Notes: generated by a model from the sequence alone, not told the origin. 14,902 bases of DNA from Bacteroidales bacterium (GCA_029935325.1 JAOZKO010000035.1:1-14902), one strand, 5' to 3'; counted from the first letter of the stretch, positions 7,988-14,758 are shown. A program made the numbers and translations.

Positions 7988-7995
7988 CAAAGATA
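7988..7995 (-). promoter_or_regulatory. -7 box (TATCTTTG) of the OstA-like gene
   Basis: The - strand reads TATCTTTGCAGC, an exact match to the Bacteroidota sigma -7 consensus TAnnTTTG, ending 18 bp before the ATG. A TTG lies upstream on the same strand but at shorter than ideal spacing. The same 12 bases (GCTGCAAAGATA on the + strand) recur at 14623-14634, upstream of the acpH-like gene. Confidence 0.65.
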
Positions 7996-8150
7996 TTGAA
8001 AGCAGTCTAACAATAAACTCAAAAAATATTAAAATAGTCTAGATGGTCTAAAAATCAATTGTTGGATCATAATTTATTAGAGATTTAAACGTTATTGTGG
8101 GGTAAAATATTTCTACAGTTTTAAATGTTATAAAGTTTAATAATGTAGTT

Positions 8151-8158
8151 TATATTTG
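8151..8158 (+). promoter_or_regulatory. -7 box (TATATTTG) of the LptF/LptG-family permease gene
   Basis: TATATTTG exactly fits TAnnTTTG and lies 27 bp before the TTG start at 8186, so the 5' leader should be only about 20 nt. The expected -33 TTTG is not clear at 19-21 bp upstream. Together with the box at 7988-7995, this makes the 216-bp gap a divergent promoter region. Confidence 0.55.
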
Positions 8159-8185
8159 TAGTCTGAAAATAATCATTAGAAAGCG

Positions 8186-9979
8186 TTGAAGAAACTCGAT
8201 AAATTTACATTAAAATCATATATAGGACCCTTTGTCCTTACATTTTTTATTTCTGTTTTTGTGCTGTTAATACAGTTCTTATGGAAATATATCGATGACT
8301 TTGTGGGCAAAGGTTTTGAATGGTATGTTATTGCTGAGCTTATGTTTTATGCATCGGCCACCTTTGTGCCCATGGCATTGCCATTGGCTGTACTGCTTTC
8401 TTCCTTGATGACATTTGGTAACCTTGGCGAGAATTACGAATTAGTTGCCATTAAATCTGCTGGTATTTCACTGCAAAAAGTAATGCGACCACTTGTTGTT
8501 TTTATTGTGTTTGTTAGCTTTGGTGCATTCTATTTTTCGAATTACGTATTGCCAAAGGCTAATCTAGAGTTCTTCACTCTGCTTAGCGATGTGCGAAAAA
8601 AGAAGCCTGCTGTATCAATAACCGAAGGAGTTTTTAATTCTAATATTGGTAACTTTGTAATAAAGGTTGGCAAAAAAGATCCTGATGGTGTAAAAATAGA
8701 AGATATTATTATATACGACCACTCCAAACGAAGTGGGAATAAAAGCGTCACAATTGCTCGCGCTGGTAAAATGGAAATGAATAAGGATAAAAGATTCCTG
8801 ATACTTGAGCTTGAAGATGGTGTAAATTATGACGAAAATGTAAGTCAAAGGAATACGTCTGGAAATTACCCAATTCAGATTACTCGATTTAGTAAAGAAA
8901 TTCAGCGAATAGATTTGTCTGCTTTCGTTTTTCAGAAATCGGATAAAAGCCTTAGAAGAAATAATTACCATATGCTGAATGTTAGTCAGTTGGCTTTTAT
9001 GGAAGATTCTCTTCTCCAAGATAAGGATAGCGTGCTAAATAAATTCATAGATTATTCGGTGAATGATATGGGATATCTGAATAAATACTTTGAAGTAGTT
9101 AAAGACACTAATAAATCTTATAAGGCTGATAACGCTAGATTAAAAGATAGTTTAGATAATGCAATTAAGCAACAGTCAATAGCTTATAGCGATACACCTA
9201 TAGAATATGACAGTATTGAAGATGATGAAGTTATTGCTGAATCAAAGATTATTGTTGATAGTTTTGTTGATGAAAACCCCTTAATAGTAATTGATACAAT
9301 AATTGATAGCTCATTTGTGATAGAGCAAAAGGTGAAAAAGAATCTTAACGAGTTTGATACCAAGGGAGGCATTGCAAATATACCAAAGAAAGATAAAGCA
9401 AAATTTATTGAGGATATTGAAGAAATAGCTGGTACAATTCCTAGCGATAATACTTTTGTATTAGATACTAATATTGTACTAGATAAAAACTTTATTGCAA
9501 ATTTTGATAGTTTAGATCAGGTTCGAATGGTAGTTGGAGCACTTTCGATGGCTAGAAATGCATCCTATCAATCATCAAATATTAACAAGAAATTTGACGC
9601 TAAGAATAAATACATTGCTAAGTATAGAGTAGAATGGCATAGGAAGTTTACTTTGTCGATTGCCTGTATCATTCTCTTTTTTATTGGTGCTCCTTTGGGT
9701 GCAATAATACGCAAAGGTGGGCTGGGGATGCCCTTAATTGTTTCCATATTAATGTTTGTGCTCTATCATGTATTCACTATTATTGGCGAGAAATCAGTTA
9801 AATCTCAGGTGATTGAACCCTGGGAAGGTATGTGGATGGCAAGTATAATATATTTGCCTGTGGGGATTTTCTTTACATGGAAAGCAACTACAGATGCACC
9901 ATTATTGGATGCTGAAGTATGGTCAAAAACACTGAGAAAATTAAATATTTTCTCAAAGCTTAAGATAAAGAAAAAATGA
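8186..9979 (+). CDS. LptF/LptG-family (YjgP/YjgQ) LPS export permease
   Basis: This is a 597-aa inner-membrane protein. The start is TTG 8186, since the next Met (53) lies past the first membrane helix. There are three N-terminal membrane helices (about 14-36, 46-72 and 101-121), with the coupling stretch GENYELVAIKSAGISLQKV (81-99) between the second and third, where the LptB ATPase docks in this family. A periplasmic beta-jellyroll region follows (about 145-250). The C-terminal block RKFTLSIACIILFFIGAPLG (486-505), with GGLGMPL just after it, and two more helices to about 566 complete the 3+3 layout. The family extracts LPS from the inner membrane and passes it to LptC/LptA. Residues about 255-465 form a polar, Asp/Ser/Lys-rich insertion absent from the roughly 360-aa proteobacterial proteins but common in Bacteroidota. 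LptF versus LptG cannot be decided from sequence alone. Its stop overlaps the next start. Confidence 0.93.
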   Translation: MKKLDKFTLKSYIGPFVLTFFISVFVLLIQFLWKYIDDFVGKGFEWYVIAELMFYASATFVPMALPLAVLLSSLMTFGNLGENYELVAIKSAGISLQKVMRPLVVFIVFVSFGAFYFSNYVLPKANLEFFTLLSDVRKKKPAVSITEGVFNSNIGNFVIKVGKKDPDGVKIEDIIIYDHSKRSGNKSVTIARAGKMEMNKDKRFLILELEDGVNYDENVSQRNTSGNYPIQITRFSKEIQRIDLSAFVFQKSDKSLRRNNYHMLNVSQLAFMEDSLLQDKDSVLNKFIDYSVNDMGYLNKYFEVVKDTNKSYKADNARLKDSLDNAIKQQSIAYSDTPIEYDSIEDDEVIAESKIIVDSFVDENPLIVIDTIIDSSFVIEQKVKKNLNEFDTKGGIANIPKKDKAKFIEDIEEIAGTIPSDNTFVLDTNIVLDKNFIANFDSLDQVRMVVGALSMARNASYQSSNINKKFDAKNKYIAKYRVEWHRKFTLSIACIILFFIGAPLGAIIRKGGLGMPLIVSILMFVLYHVFTIIGEKSVKSQVIEPWEGMWMASIIYLPVGIFFTWKATTDAPLLDAEVWSKTLRKLNIFSKLKIKKK

Positions 9980-11199
9980 TGAATTCTGTTAATAATAAAT
10001 TAAAGATCTTACAGTTTTGTAATAAGCCTCCTTTTCCTCCCAAAGACGGAGGAGCAATAGGAATGCATAATGTAAGTCAAGGATTTCTAGATTTTGGTCA
10101 TAAGCTGAAAATATTAAGTGTAAACTCTGACAAACACCAAATTGATATTTCTACATTACCTGAGGAATACCTTCAACAAACTTCCTTTGAAGCAGAAAAT
10201 ATAGACTTAAATATTAAGCCATTAAATGCGTTTGGTAATCTTATTTTTTCTAAAAGATCCTATAATATCACAAGGTTTTACAATAAAGCTTTAGCGAATA
10301 AATTAAAGGAAGTAATTTTAAAAGAAGATTTTGATATTATTCAAATGGAGAGTATTTTTCTTAAGGATTATATCCCGATTATTAGAAAATATTCAAAGGC
10401 AAAATTAGTACTTAGAGCTCCAAATGTGGAGTTTATGATATGGCAACGTTTAGCACAAATTGAGAAAAATCCTATAAAAAGGTTTTACTTAAATATCCTT
10501 AGCAAAAGGTTGAAAAAGGAAGAGCTTACAGCAATAAAGCAATTTGATGCAATATATACTGTTACCGAAAATGATCTGCTGCTAATGAAGTCGTTGGGCG
10601 TTAATTGCCCAATAGAATATATCCCCACAGGAATTGATGTTACTAAGAATATTAGTTTAGATGGATTAGAAGTAGAGTATCCATCTTTATTTCATTTAGG
10701 AGCATTAGACTGGTTTCCAAATCAGGAAGCAGTAAAATGGTTGCTTAATAAAGTATGGCCAAAACTTCGTAGCCAATACCCCCAATTGAAGTTTTATATT
10801 GCTGGCAGAAGACCACCACAATGGCTTTTGGAACTTAATATTGATGGAGTAGAGGTAGTAGGAGAAGTTGAAGATGCAGCAGAGTTCTTTAAGTCTAAAG
10901 CAATTATGCCTGTGCCATTATTCTCTGGTAGCGGAATGCGTGTAAAAATTATTGAGGCAATGATGTTACAAAAAGCTGTTGTAACAACATCTATTGGTAT
11001 TGAAGGTATAATGCATAATGATGGCATTGATGTGCTGATTGCAAATTCAGCAGATGAATTTGTTAATAGTATCAAAAAGCTAATTGATGATGAAGGACTT
11101 TATAAGAACTTATGTGCTAATGCCCAAAAGAATATGCAGTTGAATTATTCTAATGATGTGCTTACCAAAAAACTTATTGGTTTCTTTGAGAGATTGTAA
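9976..11199 (+). CDS. GT4-family (GT-B fold) glycosyltransferase
   Basis: This is a 407-aa cytosolic or membrane-associated enzyme. The N-terminal Rossmann domain opens with KILQFCNKPPFPPKDGGAIGMHNVSQGF (10-37), where the Gly-Gly loop contacts the acceptor side. RAPNVEFMIW (147-156) is typical of one GT4 subgroup. The C-terminal nucleotide-sugar domain begins near IPTGIDV (216-222) and includes FHLGALDWFPNQEAV (239-253), FYIAGRRPP (273-281), and SGSGMRVKIIEAM (317-329) with TTSIGIEGI (337-345). That last stretch is the E-x7-E-like donor-binding region. ATG 9976 overlaps the permease stop in ATGA, with a second ATG at 9979. The overlap implies translational coupling, and with an LPS permease this suggests LPS core or surface-glycan synthesis. 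The donor sugar and linkage cannot be read from sequence. Confidence 0.9.
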   Translation: MMNSVNNKLKILQFCNKPPFPPKDGGAIGMHNVSQGFLDFGHKLKILSVNSDKHQIDISTLPEEYLQQTSFEAENIDLNIKPLNAFGNLIFSKRSYNITRFYNKALANKLKEVILKEDFDIIQMESIFLKDYIPIIRKYSKAKLVLRAPNVEFMIWQRLAQIEKNPIKRFYLNILSKRLKKEELTAIKQFDAIYTVTENDLLLMKSLGVNCPIEYIPTGIDVTKNISLDGLEVEYPSLFHLGALDWFPNQEAVKWLLNKVWPKLRSQYPQLKFYIAGRRPPQWLLELNIDGVEVVGEVEDAAEFFKSKAIMPVPLFSGSGMRVKIIEAMMLQKAVVTTSIGIEGIMHNDGIDVLIANSADEFVNSIKKLIDDEGLYKNLCANAQKNMQLNYSNDVLTKKLIGFFERL

Positions 11200-11256
11200 A
11201 CTAATATTTCTTAGTGACTCAGTATTGTTTTTTTATTGTTGATTTGTTACTAACCC

Positions 11257-11394
11257 AATACTCCGTTAATGTTTTATATAAATTACACAATCAGACGATT
11301 ACAGCTTTGTGCAATAATGTATAATAATCACAAAATCAACCCTTTGCGTCTTGGCGTCTTTGCGAGAAGCAAAAACTCAACGAACGATTGTAAT
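11257..11394. repeat. 138-bp direct repeat, copy 1
   Basis: It runs from AATACTCCGTTAATG to CGAACGATTGTAAT and matches 11430-11567 at 137 of 138 positions, differing only by T at 11284 versus C at 11457. The copies lie 173 bp apart start to start. Inside is a TTTGTG/CACAAA inverted pair (11306-11311 and 11329-11334) and a GC-richer core, CTTTGCGTCTTGGCGTCTTT (starting 11342), in which GCGTCTT occurs twice. As I recall, similar CTTTGCGTCTTTGCG cores are scattered through many Bacteroidota genomes. Confidence 0.9.
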
Positions 11395-11429
11395 CTGCAG
11401 ATCCTATTTATTTAGCTGGTATTAATGAT

Positions 11430-11567
11430 AATACTCCGTTAATGTTTTATATAAATCACACAATCAGACGATTACAGCTTTGTGCAATAATGTATAATAA
11501 TCACAAAATCAACCCTTTGCGTCTTGGCGTCTTTGCGAGAAGCAAAAACTCAACGAACGATTGTAAT
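11430..11567. repeat. 138-bp direct repeat, copy 2
   Basis: This is the second copy of the element at 11257-11394. The 35 bp between the copies (11395-11429) are unrelated to either. Its left edge overlaps the 16-bp GGTATTAATGATAATA that occurs again at 11722-11737, so copy 2 together with the hairpin cluster is flanked by a short direct repeat. Confidence 0.9.
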
Positions 11568-11586
11568 GAATGTTATTTAAATATGA

Positions 11587-11632
11587 TGACGCTGAAGGCG
11601 TCAAACCATAATAGACATGGGTGAAACCCATG
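11587..11632. repeat. REP-like double hairpin
   Basis: Two perfect GC-richer hairpins stand in AT-rich DNA. TGACGC (11587-11592) pairs with GCGTCA (11598-11603) around a TGAAG loop. CATGGGT (11616-11622) pairs with ACCCATG (11626-11632) around GAA. They are separated by 12 bp. Paired hairpins with GTGAA/CTGAA tops like these resemble dispersed palindromic repeats seen in Bacteroidota genomes, some tied to REP-associated Y1 transposases. That link is from memory and not tested here. Confidence 0.6.
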
Positions 11633-11636
11633 GTAG

Positions 11637-11704
11637 TTAATGTTAGCATGATGGTTTTGGCATATGTTTTTGCTTTTTTAGCAAAAACTATGACAAAACA
11701 TTAA
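11637..11704. repeat. Long imperfect inverted repeat / hairpin
   Basis: The ends TTAATGTT (11637-11644) and AACATTAA (11697-11704) are exact inverse complements. The inner arms GTTTTTGCT (11666-11674) and AGCAAAAAC (11680-11688) form a 9-bp stem around TTTTT. Between them, GTTTTGGCATA and TATGACAAAAC nearly pair, with a bulge of about 12 nt on the left side. It could serve as a terminator for coaE or as part of the REP-like element next to it. Confidence 0.6.
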
Positions 11705-11797
11705 TTGGTGATTTTTAGAAAGGTATTAATGATAATATTTAAGATTTACGCAGTCAGTTCATTCGCCTTTGATAGAACCTATAAGTCACCGAAGTAT

Positions 11798-12385
11798 TTA
11801 TAAAGATAATTTGGTATGCAATTCAATAATTTCCTCTAAAATCATATTTGAATCCGAATTATCAATAACAAAATCTGAGAGCTTAGCTCTTTTATCATCA
11901 CTCCATTGATGGCTCATTCGGTCTTCTACTTGCTTTGCAGTCACTCCATCTCTTTTTATCACTCTTAAAATACGCTCCTGAATAGGTGCTGTAATGCACA
12001 AAACTTTATCCACATTGGTACTAAAGCCAGCCTCAAATAATATTGCTGCTTCCATAATTACATATGAATTGCCTTCAGATTCTTTTTCCAGAGCCCATAT
12101 TTTAAACTGCTTCATTAGGCGAGGATGTATTAGCTCATTGAGCTTTTGTATCGATTGGGGATTAGAGAAAACAATTTGAGCTAGATTTGCACGGATTATA
12201 TCACCCTTTTCATCAAATATTTCTTCTCCAAATAGTTTAGATAGTTCTTTTTTTACATCACTATTGAAGAGGAATTTTTTAGCTTCAGTGTCAGCATAAA
12301 ATACAGCAACACCTAGCTCTTCAAAAACTTTTGCCACTGTGGATTTTCCACTTCCAATTCCCCCTGTTAAGCCAATCTTAAGCAT
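11798..12385 (-). CDS. coaE: Dephospho-CoA kinase
   Basis: This is a 195-aa cytosolic P-loop kinase that phosphorylates the 3'-OH of dephospho-CoA, the last step of coenzyme A synthesis. The Walker A motif is GGIGSGKST (8-16). ADTEAKKFL (31-39) carries the conserved Asp32 that acts in catalysis. HPRL (87-90) and the EAAILFEAGF block (112-121, usually PLLFE) belong to the CoA-binding domain. RILRVIKRDGVTAKQVEDRM (138-157) is the lid with its arginines, with Gln160 next. DFVIDNS (171-177) is the adenine-side strand. Length and motif order are typical. The start lies 4 bp after the stop of the ybbR-like gene, so the two are co-transcribed, a pairing common in Bacteroidota. Confidence 0.97.
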   Translation of the reverse strand: MLKIGLTGGIGSGKSTVAKVFEELGVAVFYADTEAKKFLFNSDVKKELSKLFGEEIFDEKGDIIRANLAQIVFSNPQSIQKLNELIHPRLMKQFKIWALEKESEGNSYVIMEAAILFEAGFSTNVDKVLCITAPIQERILRVIKRDGVTAKQVEDRMSHQWSDDKRAKLSDFVIDNSDSNMILEEIIELHTKLSL

Positions 12386-12389
12386 AATG

Positions 12390-13376
12390 CTAATGTTGAA
12401 TTACATAGTCCACACTTTCGCTACTAAGTTCTATATTTCCAGCACTTAGTGGTTTCTTTGCAAGTTGAAGTATTAGTTTGTCTTGTTGCAATAAATCAAT
12501 ACTATCAAGCTTAACAGTTACTTGAAATGAACTATCGTGCAACTCTTTGTAATCAGGTAATGCCATTGAGAAGGTTAGTTTGACTTTGCTTGGGAAAGTT
12601 TTTATATTTATATCAGGAATATTAGACTTTACTACCACAGTTGTCCAAATTGAAAATTCAGAATACTTTTCTGTATTAATCAAAACATTTACCATTTTGG
12701 TACTCAAAGTTATAAGTTTATCTGTATTGTAAATGCCTAATTCATTTTCTGTATTTGAATTCAAATCACTTAAAATTAGGCTATCAGTGCTGATGTATTC
12801 CATTTTATTGAGTGTCAGTGCAGGTCCTGTTACCATAACAGTAGGAGGCGTAATCCTTGCTTTGCCATATTGAATATAGCCGTCCTTGAAATTCAAATTT
12901 GAACTTAATCTTACTGGTACTTCTTTTGTCATCAAGCTATCAAAAACAAAATATATGGAATCAGGTTTGAATTCTTTTCCTACATCCTTTACTTCCAATT
13001 CACTCATAATATTATATCGAAATACTTTAGTAGAAATAGAAGCAACATATCTATTGTATTTGGTCTTTCTTAATTTTATTTTACTAATATCAATTTCTAC
13101 TTTTTTTTGTTTCGATAGGGTAGTAGAAGCTAGTTTAAAACCTTGAGACTTAATATCAACAGATATATAGGCTGGCGGTTGTTTTACTAATATCATTTTT
13201 GATGGATAATTAGAGTAAACAACAGGGAAGTCGATACGGTGAGTATAATCATCACTAAGAGACATCATCAACCAAATAAATGCAGCAATAAATACACAAA
13301 TTGCATAAACTTTTACATCTAGTTTAGATAGTGAAACCCTAATATACTTCAATGCTTTTAATAGAGTGTTTTGCAT
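12390..13376 (-). CDS. YbbR-like domain membrane-anchored protein
   Basis: This protein is about 328 aa from ATG 13376, or 337 aa if the in-frame TTG at 13403 is used. I prefer the ATG because a TACTTTTG -7 box sits just upstream, inside the extended frame. One membrane helix near the N-terminus (VYAICVFIAAFIWLMM) leaves the rest outside the cytoplasm. At least two YbbR-type beta repeats follow: RIDFPVVYSNYP...YISVDIKSQGF, and EVPVRLSSNLNFKDGYIQYG with ITPPTVMVTGPALTLNKMEYISTDSL. In Firmicutes the YbbR protein CdaR controls the diadenylate cyclase CdaA. In Bacteroidota the YbbR gene usually sits in a nusB-yajC-ybbR-coaE string, and its role is less clear. Here yajC is missing upstream, replaced by a simple-repeat spacer and an acpH-like gene. 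Confidence 0.85.
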   Translation of the reverse strand: MQNTLLKALKYIRVSLSKLDVKVYAICVFIAAFIWLMMSLSDDYTHRIDFPVVYSNYPSKMILVKQPPAYISVDIKSQGFKLASTTLSKQKKVEIDISKIKLRKTKYNRYVASISTKVFRYNIMSELEVKDVGKEFKPDSIYFVFDSLMTKEVPVRLSSNLNFKDGYIQYGKARITPPTVMVTGPALTLNKMEYISTDSLILSDLNSNTENELGIYNTDKLITLSTKMVNVLINTEKYSEFSIWTTVVVKSNIPDINIKTFPSKVKLTFSMALPDYKELHDSSFQVTVKLDSIDLLQQDKLILQLAKKPLSAGNIELSSESVDYVIQH

Positions 13377-13380
13377 ATAG

Positions 13381-13388
13381 CAAAAGTA
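13381..13388 (-). promoter_or_regulatory. -7 box (TACTTTTG) of the ybbR-coaE pair
   Basis: The - strand reads CCTACTTTTGCTAT directly before ATG 13376. TACTTTTG fits TAnnTTTG and lies 4-5 bp from the ATG, so the transcript would start at or inside the start codon, or translation begins on a nearly leaderless mRNA. This arrangement argues against the upstream TTG start at 13403. Confidence 0.5.
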
Positions 13389-13429
13389 GGTAATTTCATT
13401 CAACGAAAACCGATAAATTAATTGTTTTA

Positions 13430-13540
13430 TGCTTTATGTTTTGTGTTGATGTGTTAAGTGTTGTGCGTGTTTGTTGTTTGATGTTTGATGTTTGTTGTGT
13501 TGAGAATTGATTATTGAATTGATTATTTGATTTTGATGAC
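13430..13540. repeat. T/G-rich simple-repeat spacer
   Basis: The spacer between acpH and ybbR is strongly biased to T and G on the + strand. It includes the 7-mer GTTTGAT twice in tandem followed by GTTTGTT (13476-13496), and the 12-mer GAATTGATTATT twice in perfect tandem (13504-13515 and 13516-13527). No gene or clear hairpin is visible. Slippage-prone sequence of this kind may vary between strains. Confidence 0.75.
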
Positions 13541-13579
13541 TTTAAACTGCCAAATCTCAATACTTCAATTCGTAAAATA

Positions 13580-14428
13580 TCAAAGCTTTTTACTAAGTGA
13601 TCTTTTTGTCTTCACTTTTTTTAGAGGCTTATCATTTATAGGACTTTTTTTAACGTGACTTTCTTTAATTTTTTCTTTGCTATTTCTATATTCGCTAAAT
13701 TTCTTTTTTAAGGATGTTGTAACGGAACCAAAAGTATCAAAAGCACTAGTTTTATCAATACTCGCTTCTTTCTTTTGAATGGCAATTTCTTTAACAGCTT
13801 TTTCGCTAATAATCTGATTTTTCTTGCTCATCAAATCAGCGGGGAATAATATATCCAATTCTTTTTGGCAATATGCAGCAATATCAGGAAAGAAAGCTCT
13901 GAATTCAGCCTCGTAAAGTTCGTAATCATCAATCAAATCGTCAACTACAAACTCCATATTTGATTTGAAATTAGCTCTGCGAGCCATTAGTTGGAAGCTA
14001 CGTCTTAGTCCTTCCATTTTTGCATAGCTGGCAAGCCAATTTTGCATTATTATAAATGGGAGTATCTTTTTAGTTCTTGTGGGTAGTAAGCTGTAATTCC
14101 GAAGTAGAATTCCATAACTATAAGATGTAAAGCTTGATAGGTGAAATTCAGAATAGTTATCCCAATTTTTCGCAAGAAAATGATCGTAAAAGATATCAGC
14201 AATTACACCAGCATACTTATGATATTTAGTATGGAGTCTTGCCCTTGTTTTCATAAATTCGGGATGGTGATCGGTATAATAATCAATCTTGCGATGCAAC
14301 ATTATTCCATCAATTACTTCCTGAGGAAATTTATCAATTTTGTTGCCTCTAATATGATCAGCAATAAAATTCCCTAACATGATATATTCATGATCGCCTG
14401 AGAGTTTTAAATGTGCCAAAAAATTCAT
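13580..14428 (-). CDS. acpH: Acyl carrier protein phosphodiesterase-like protein (AcpH/DUF479 family)
   Basis: This is a 282-aa protein. Residues 1-197 match the AcpH family in order and layout: NFLAHL (2-7), MLGNFIADHIRG (17-28), VIDGIMLHRKIDYYTDHHP (38-56), AGVIADIFYDHFLAKNW (73-89), then helical segments with WLASYAKMEGL (131-141) and RRANF (150-154). The Asp and His residues at 24, 45, 54, 78, 82 and 83 would form the metal site of this HD-like hydrolase, which removes 4'-phosphopantetheine from holo-ACP in E. coli. E. coli AcpH is about 193 aa. Here about 80 extra residues follow, rich in Lys and Ser and probably disordered (KKKFSEYRNSKEKIKE... ending SKKL). A promoter box lies about 200 bp upstream. 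The family call is solid; the ACP substrate is inferred from homology. Confidence 0.88.
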   Translation of the reverse strand: MNFLAHLKLSGDHEYIMLGNFIADHIRGNKIDKFPQEVIDGIMLHRKIDYYTDHHPEFMKTRARLHTKYHKYAGVIADIFYDHFLAKNWDNYSEFHLSSFTSYSYGILLRNYSLLPTRTKKILPFIIMQNWLASYAKMEGLRRSFQLMARRANFKSNMEFVVDDLIDDYELYEAEFRAFFPDIAAYCQKELDILFPADLMSKKNQIISEKAVKEIAIQKKEASIDKTSAFDTFGSVTTSLKKKFSEYRNSKEKIKESHVKKSPINDKPLKKVKTKRSLSKKL

Positions 14429-14559
14429 ATCTATTATTAGTTATATTATGATATTGTTTTATTCTATTATGCCTGCAAGCTAAGGCGTATTCTTTTTATC
14501 TTATTTGTAATTAAATGTATTGATTTTAACGTCTTTTGAGTGAAAATGTTTCACGATAA

Positions 14560-14577
14560 TTGAAAAATATTTTTCAA
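14560..14577. promoter_or_regulatory. 18-bp perfect palindrome with neighbouring repeats (candidate operator)
   Basis: TTGAAAAATATTTTTCAA is a perfect palindrome. Its right half extends into TATTTTTCAAAA (14568-14579), which recurs exactly at 14592-14603, 24 bp on. A small TGAAA/TTTCA inverted pair lies at 14541-14553. All fall between the candidate acpH promoter box (14627-14634) and the acpH start, as a regulator site or an mRNA hairpin would. AT-richness raises the chance of accidental palindromes. Confidence 0.4.
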
Positions 14578-14626
14578 AACAAACGGAATACTATTTTTCA
14601 AAATACTTATGTATGTATTCCTGCTG

Positions 14627-14634
14627 CAAAGATA
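14627..14634 (-). promoter_or_regulatory. -7 box (TATCTTTG) upstream of the acpH-like gene
   Basis: The - strand reads TATCTTTGCAGC, matching TAnnTTTG and identical over 12 bases to the box before the OstA-like gene (7984-7995). It would give a 5' leader of about 190 nt for the acpH-like gene, containing the palindrome at 14560-14577. Confidence 0.5.
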
Positions 14635-14744
14635 CATTAATGTTAAAAAAGTTGCCTACGCATATTACCTGATTTTGATTTTTTTAATAATAATTTTTAT
14701 TGATTCTAGATTATGATAAATATCAAAGATTTAGATTTTTTTAG

Positions 14745-14752
14745 TAAATTTG
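14745..14752 (+). promoter_or_regulatory. -7 box (TAAATTTG) for the gene at the right edge
   Basis: TAAATTTGCCGCC fits TAnnTTTG. A transcript from here would start near 14759 and have a leader of about 125 nt before ATG 14885. I see no clear -33 TTTG at standard spacing. Confidence 0.45.
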
Positions 14753-14758
14753 CCGCCA

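Larger units (their letters stand above)
11200..11797. other. Repeat-rich intergenic region without a credible gene
   Basis: The 598 bp between the glycosyltransferase and coaE (convergent genes) hold a 138-bp direct repeat in two copies, three hairpins in tandem, and a 16-bp repeat GGTATTAATGATAATA at 11418-11433 and 11722-11737. A weak ACTAA/TTAGT stem (11200-11215) followed at some distance by a T run (11228-11234) may end the glycosyltransferase transcript. No transposase or remnant is visible. Confidence 0.7.

Noticed and set aside
8615..9019. 134-codon open frame on the - strand within the permease gene
   Set aside because: It is antisense to a well-supported conserved membrane protein and looks like a mirror frame of AT-rich coding DNA with no domain features.
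11257..11567. CRISPR-like repeat arrangement
   Set aside because: There are only two copies, the unit is 138 bp, the single intervening stretch is 35 bp, and no cas gene is present.
11442..11624. 60-codon open frame on the + strand
   Set aside because: It lies across repeat copy 2 and the first hairpin, has no protein-like composition or homology I recognise, and repeats of this kind often leave chance frames open.
13377..13403. TTG start at 13403 for the YbbR-like protein
   Set aside because: The nine extra codons overlap a good TAnnTTTG promoter box and add no recognisable signal, so ATG 13376 is preferred, though the TTG is not excluded.
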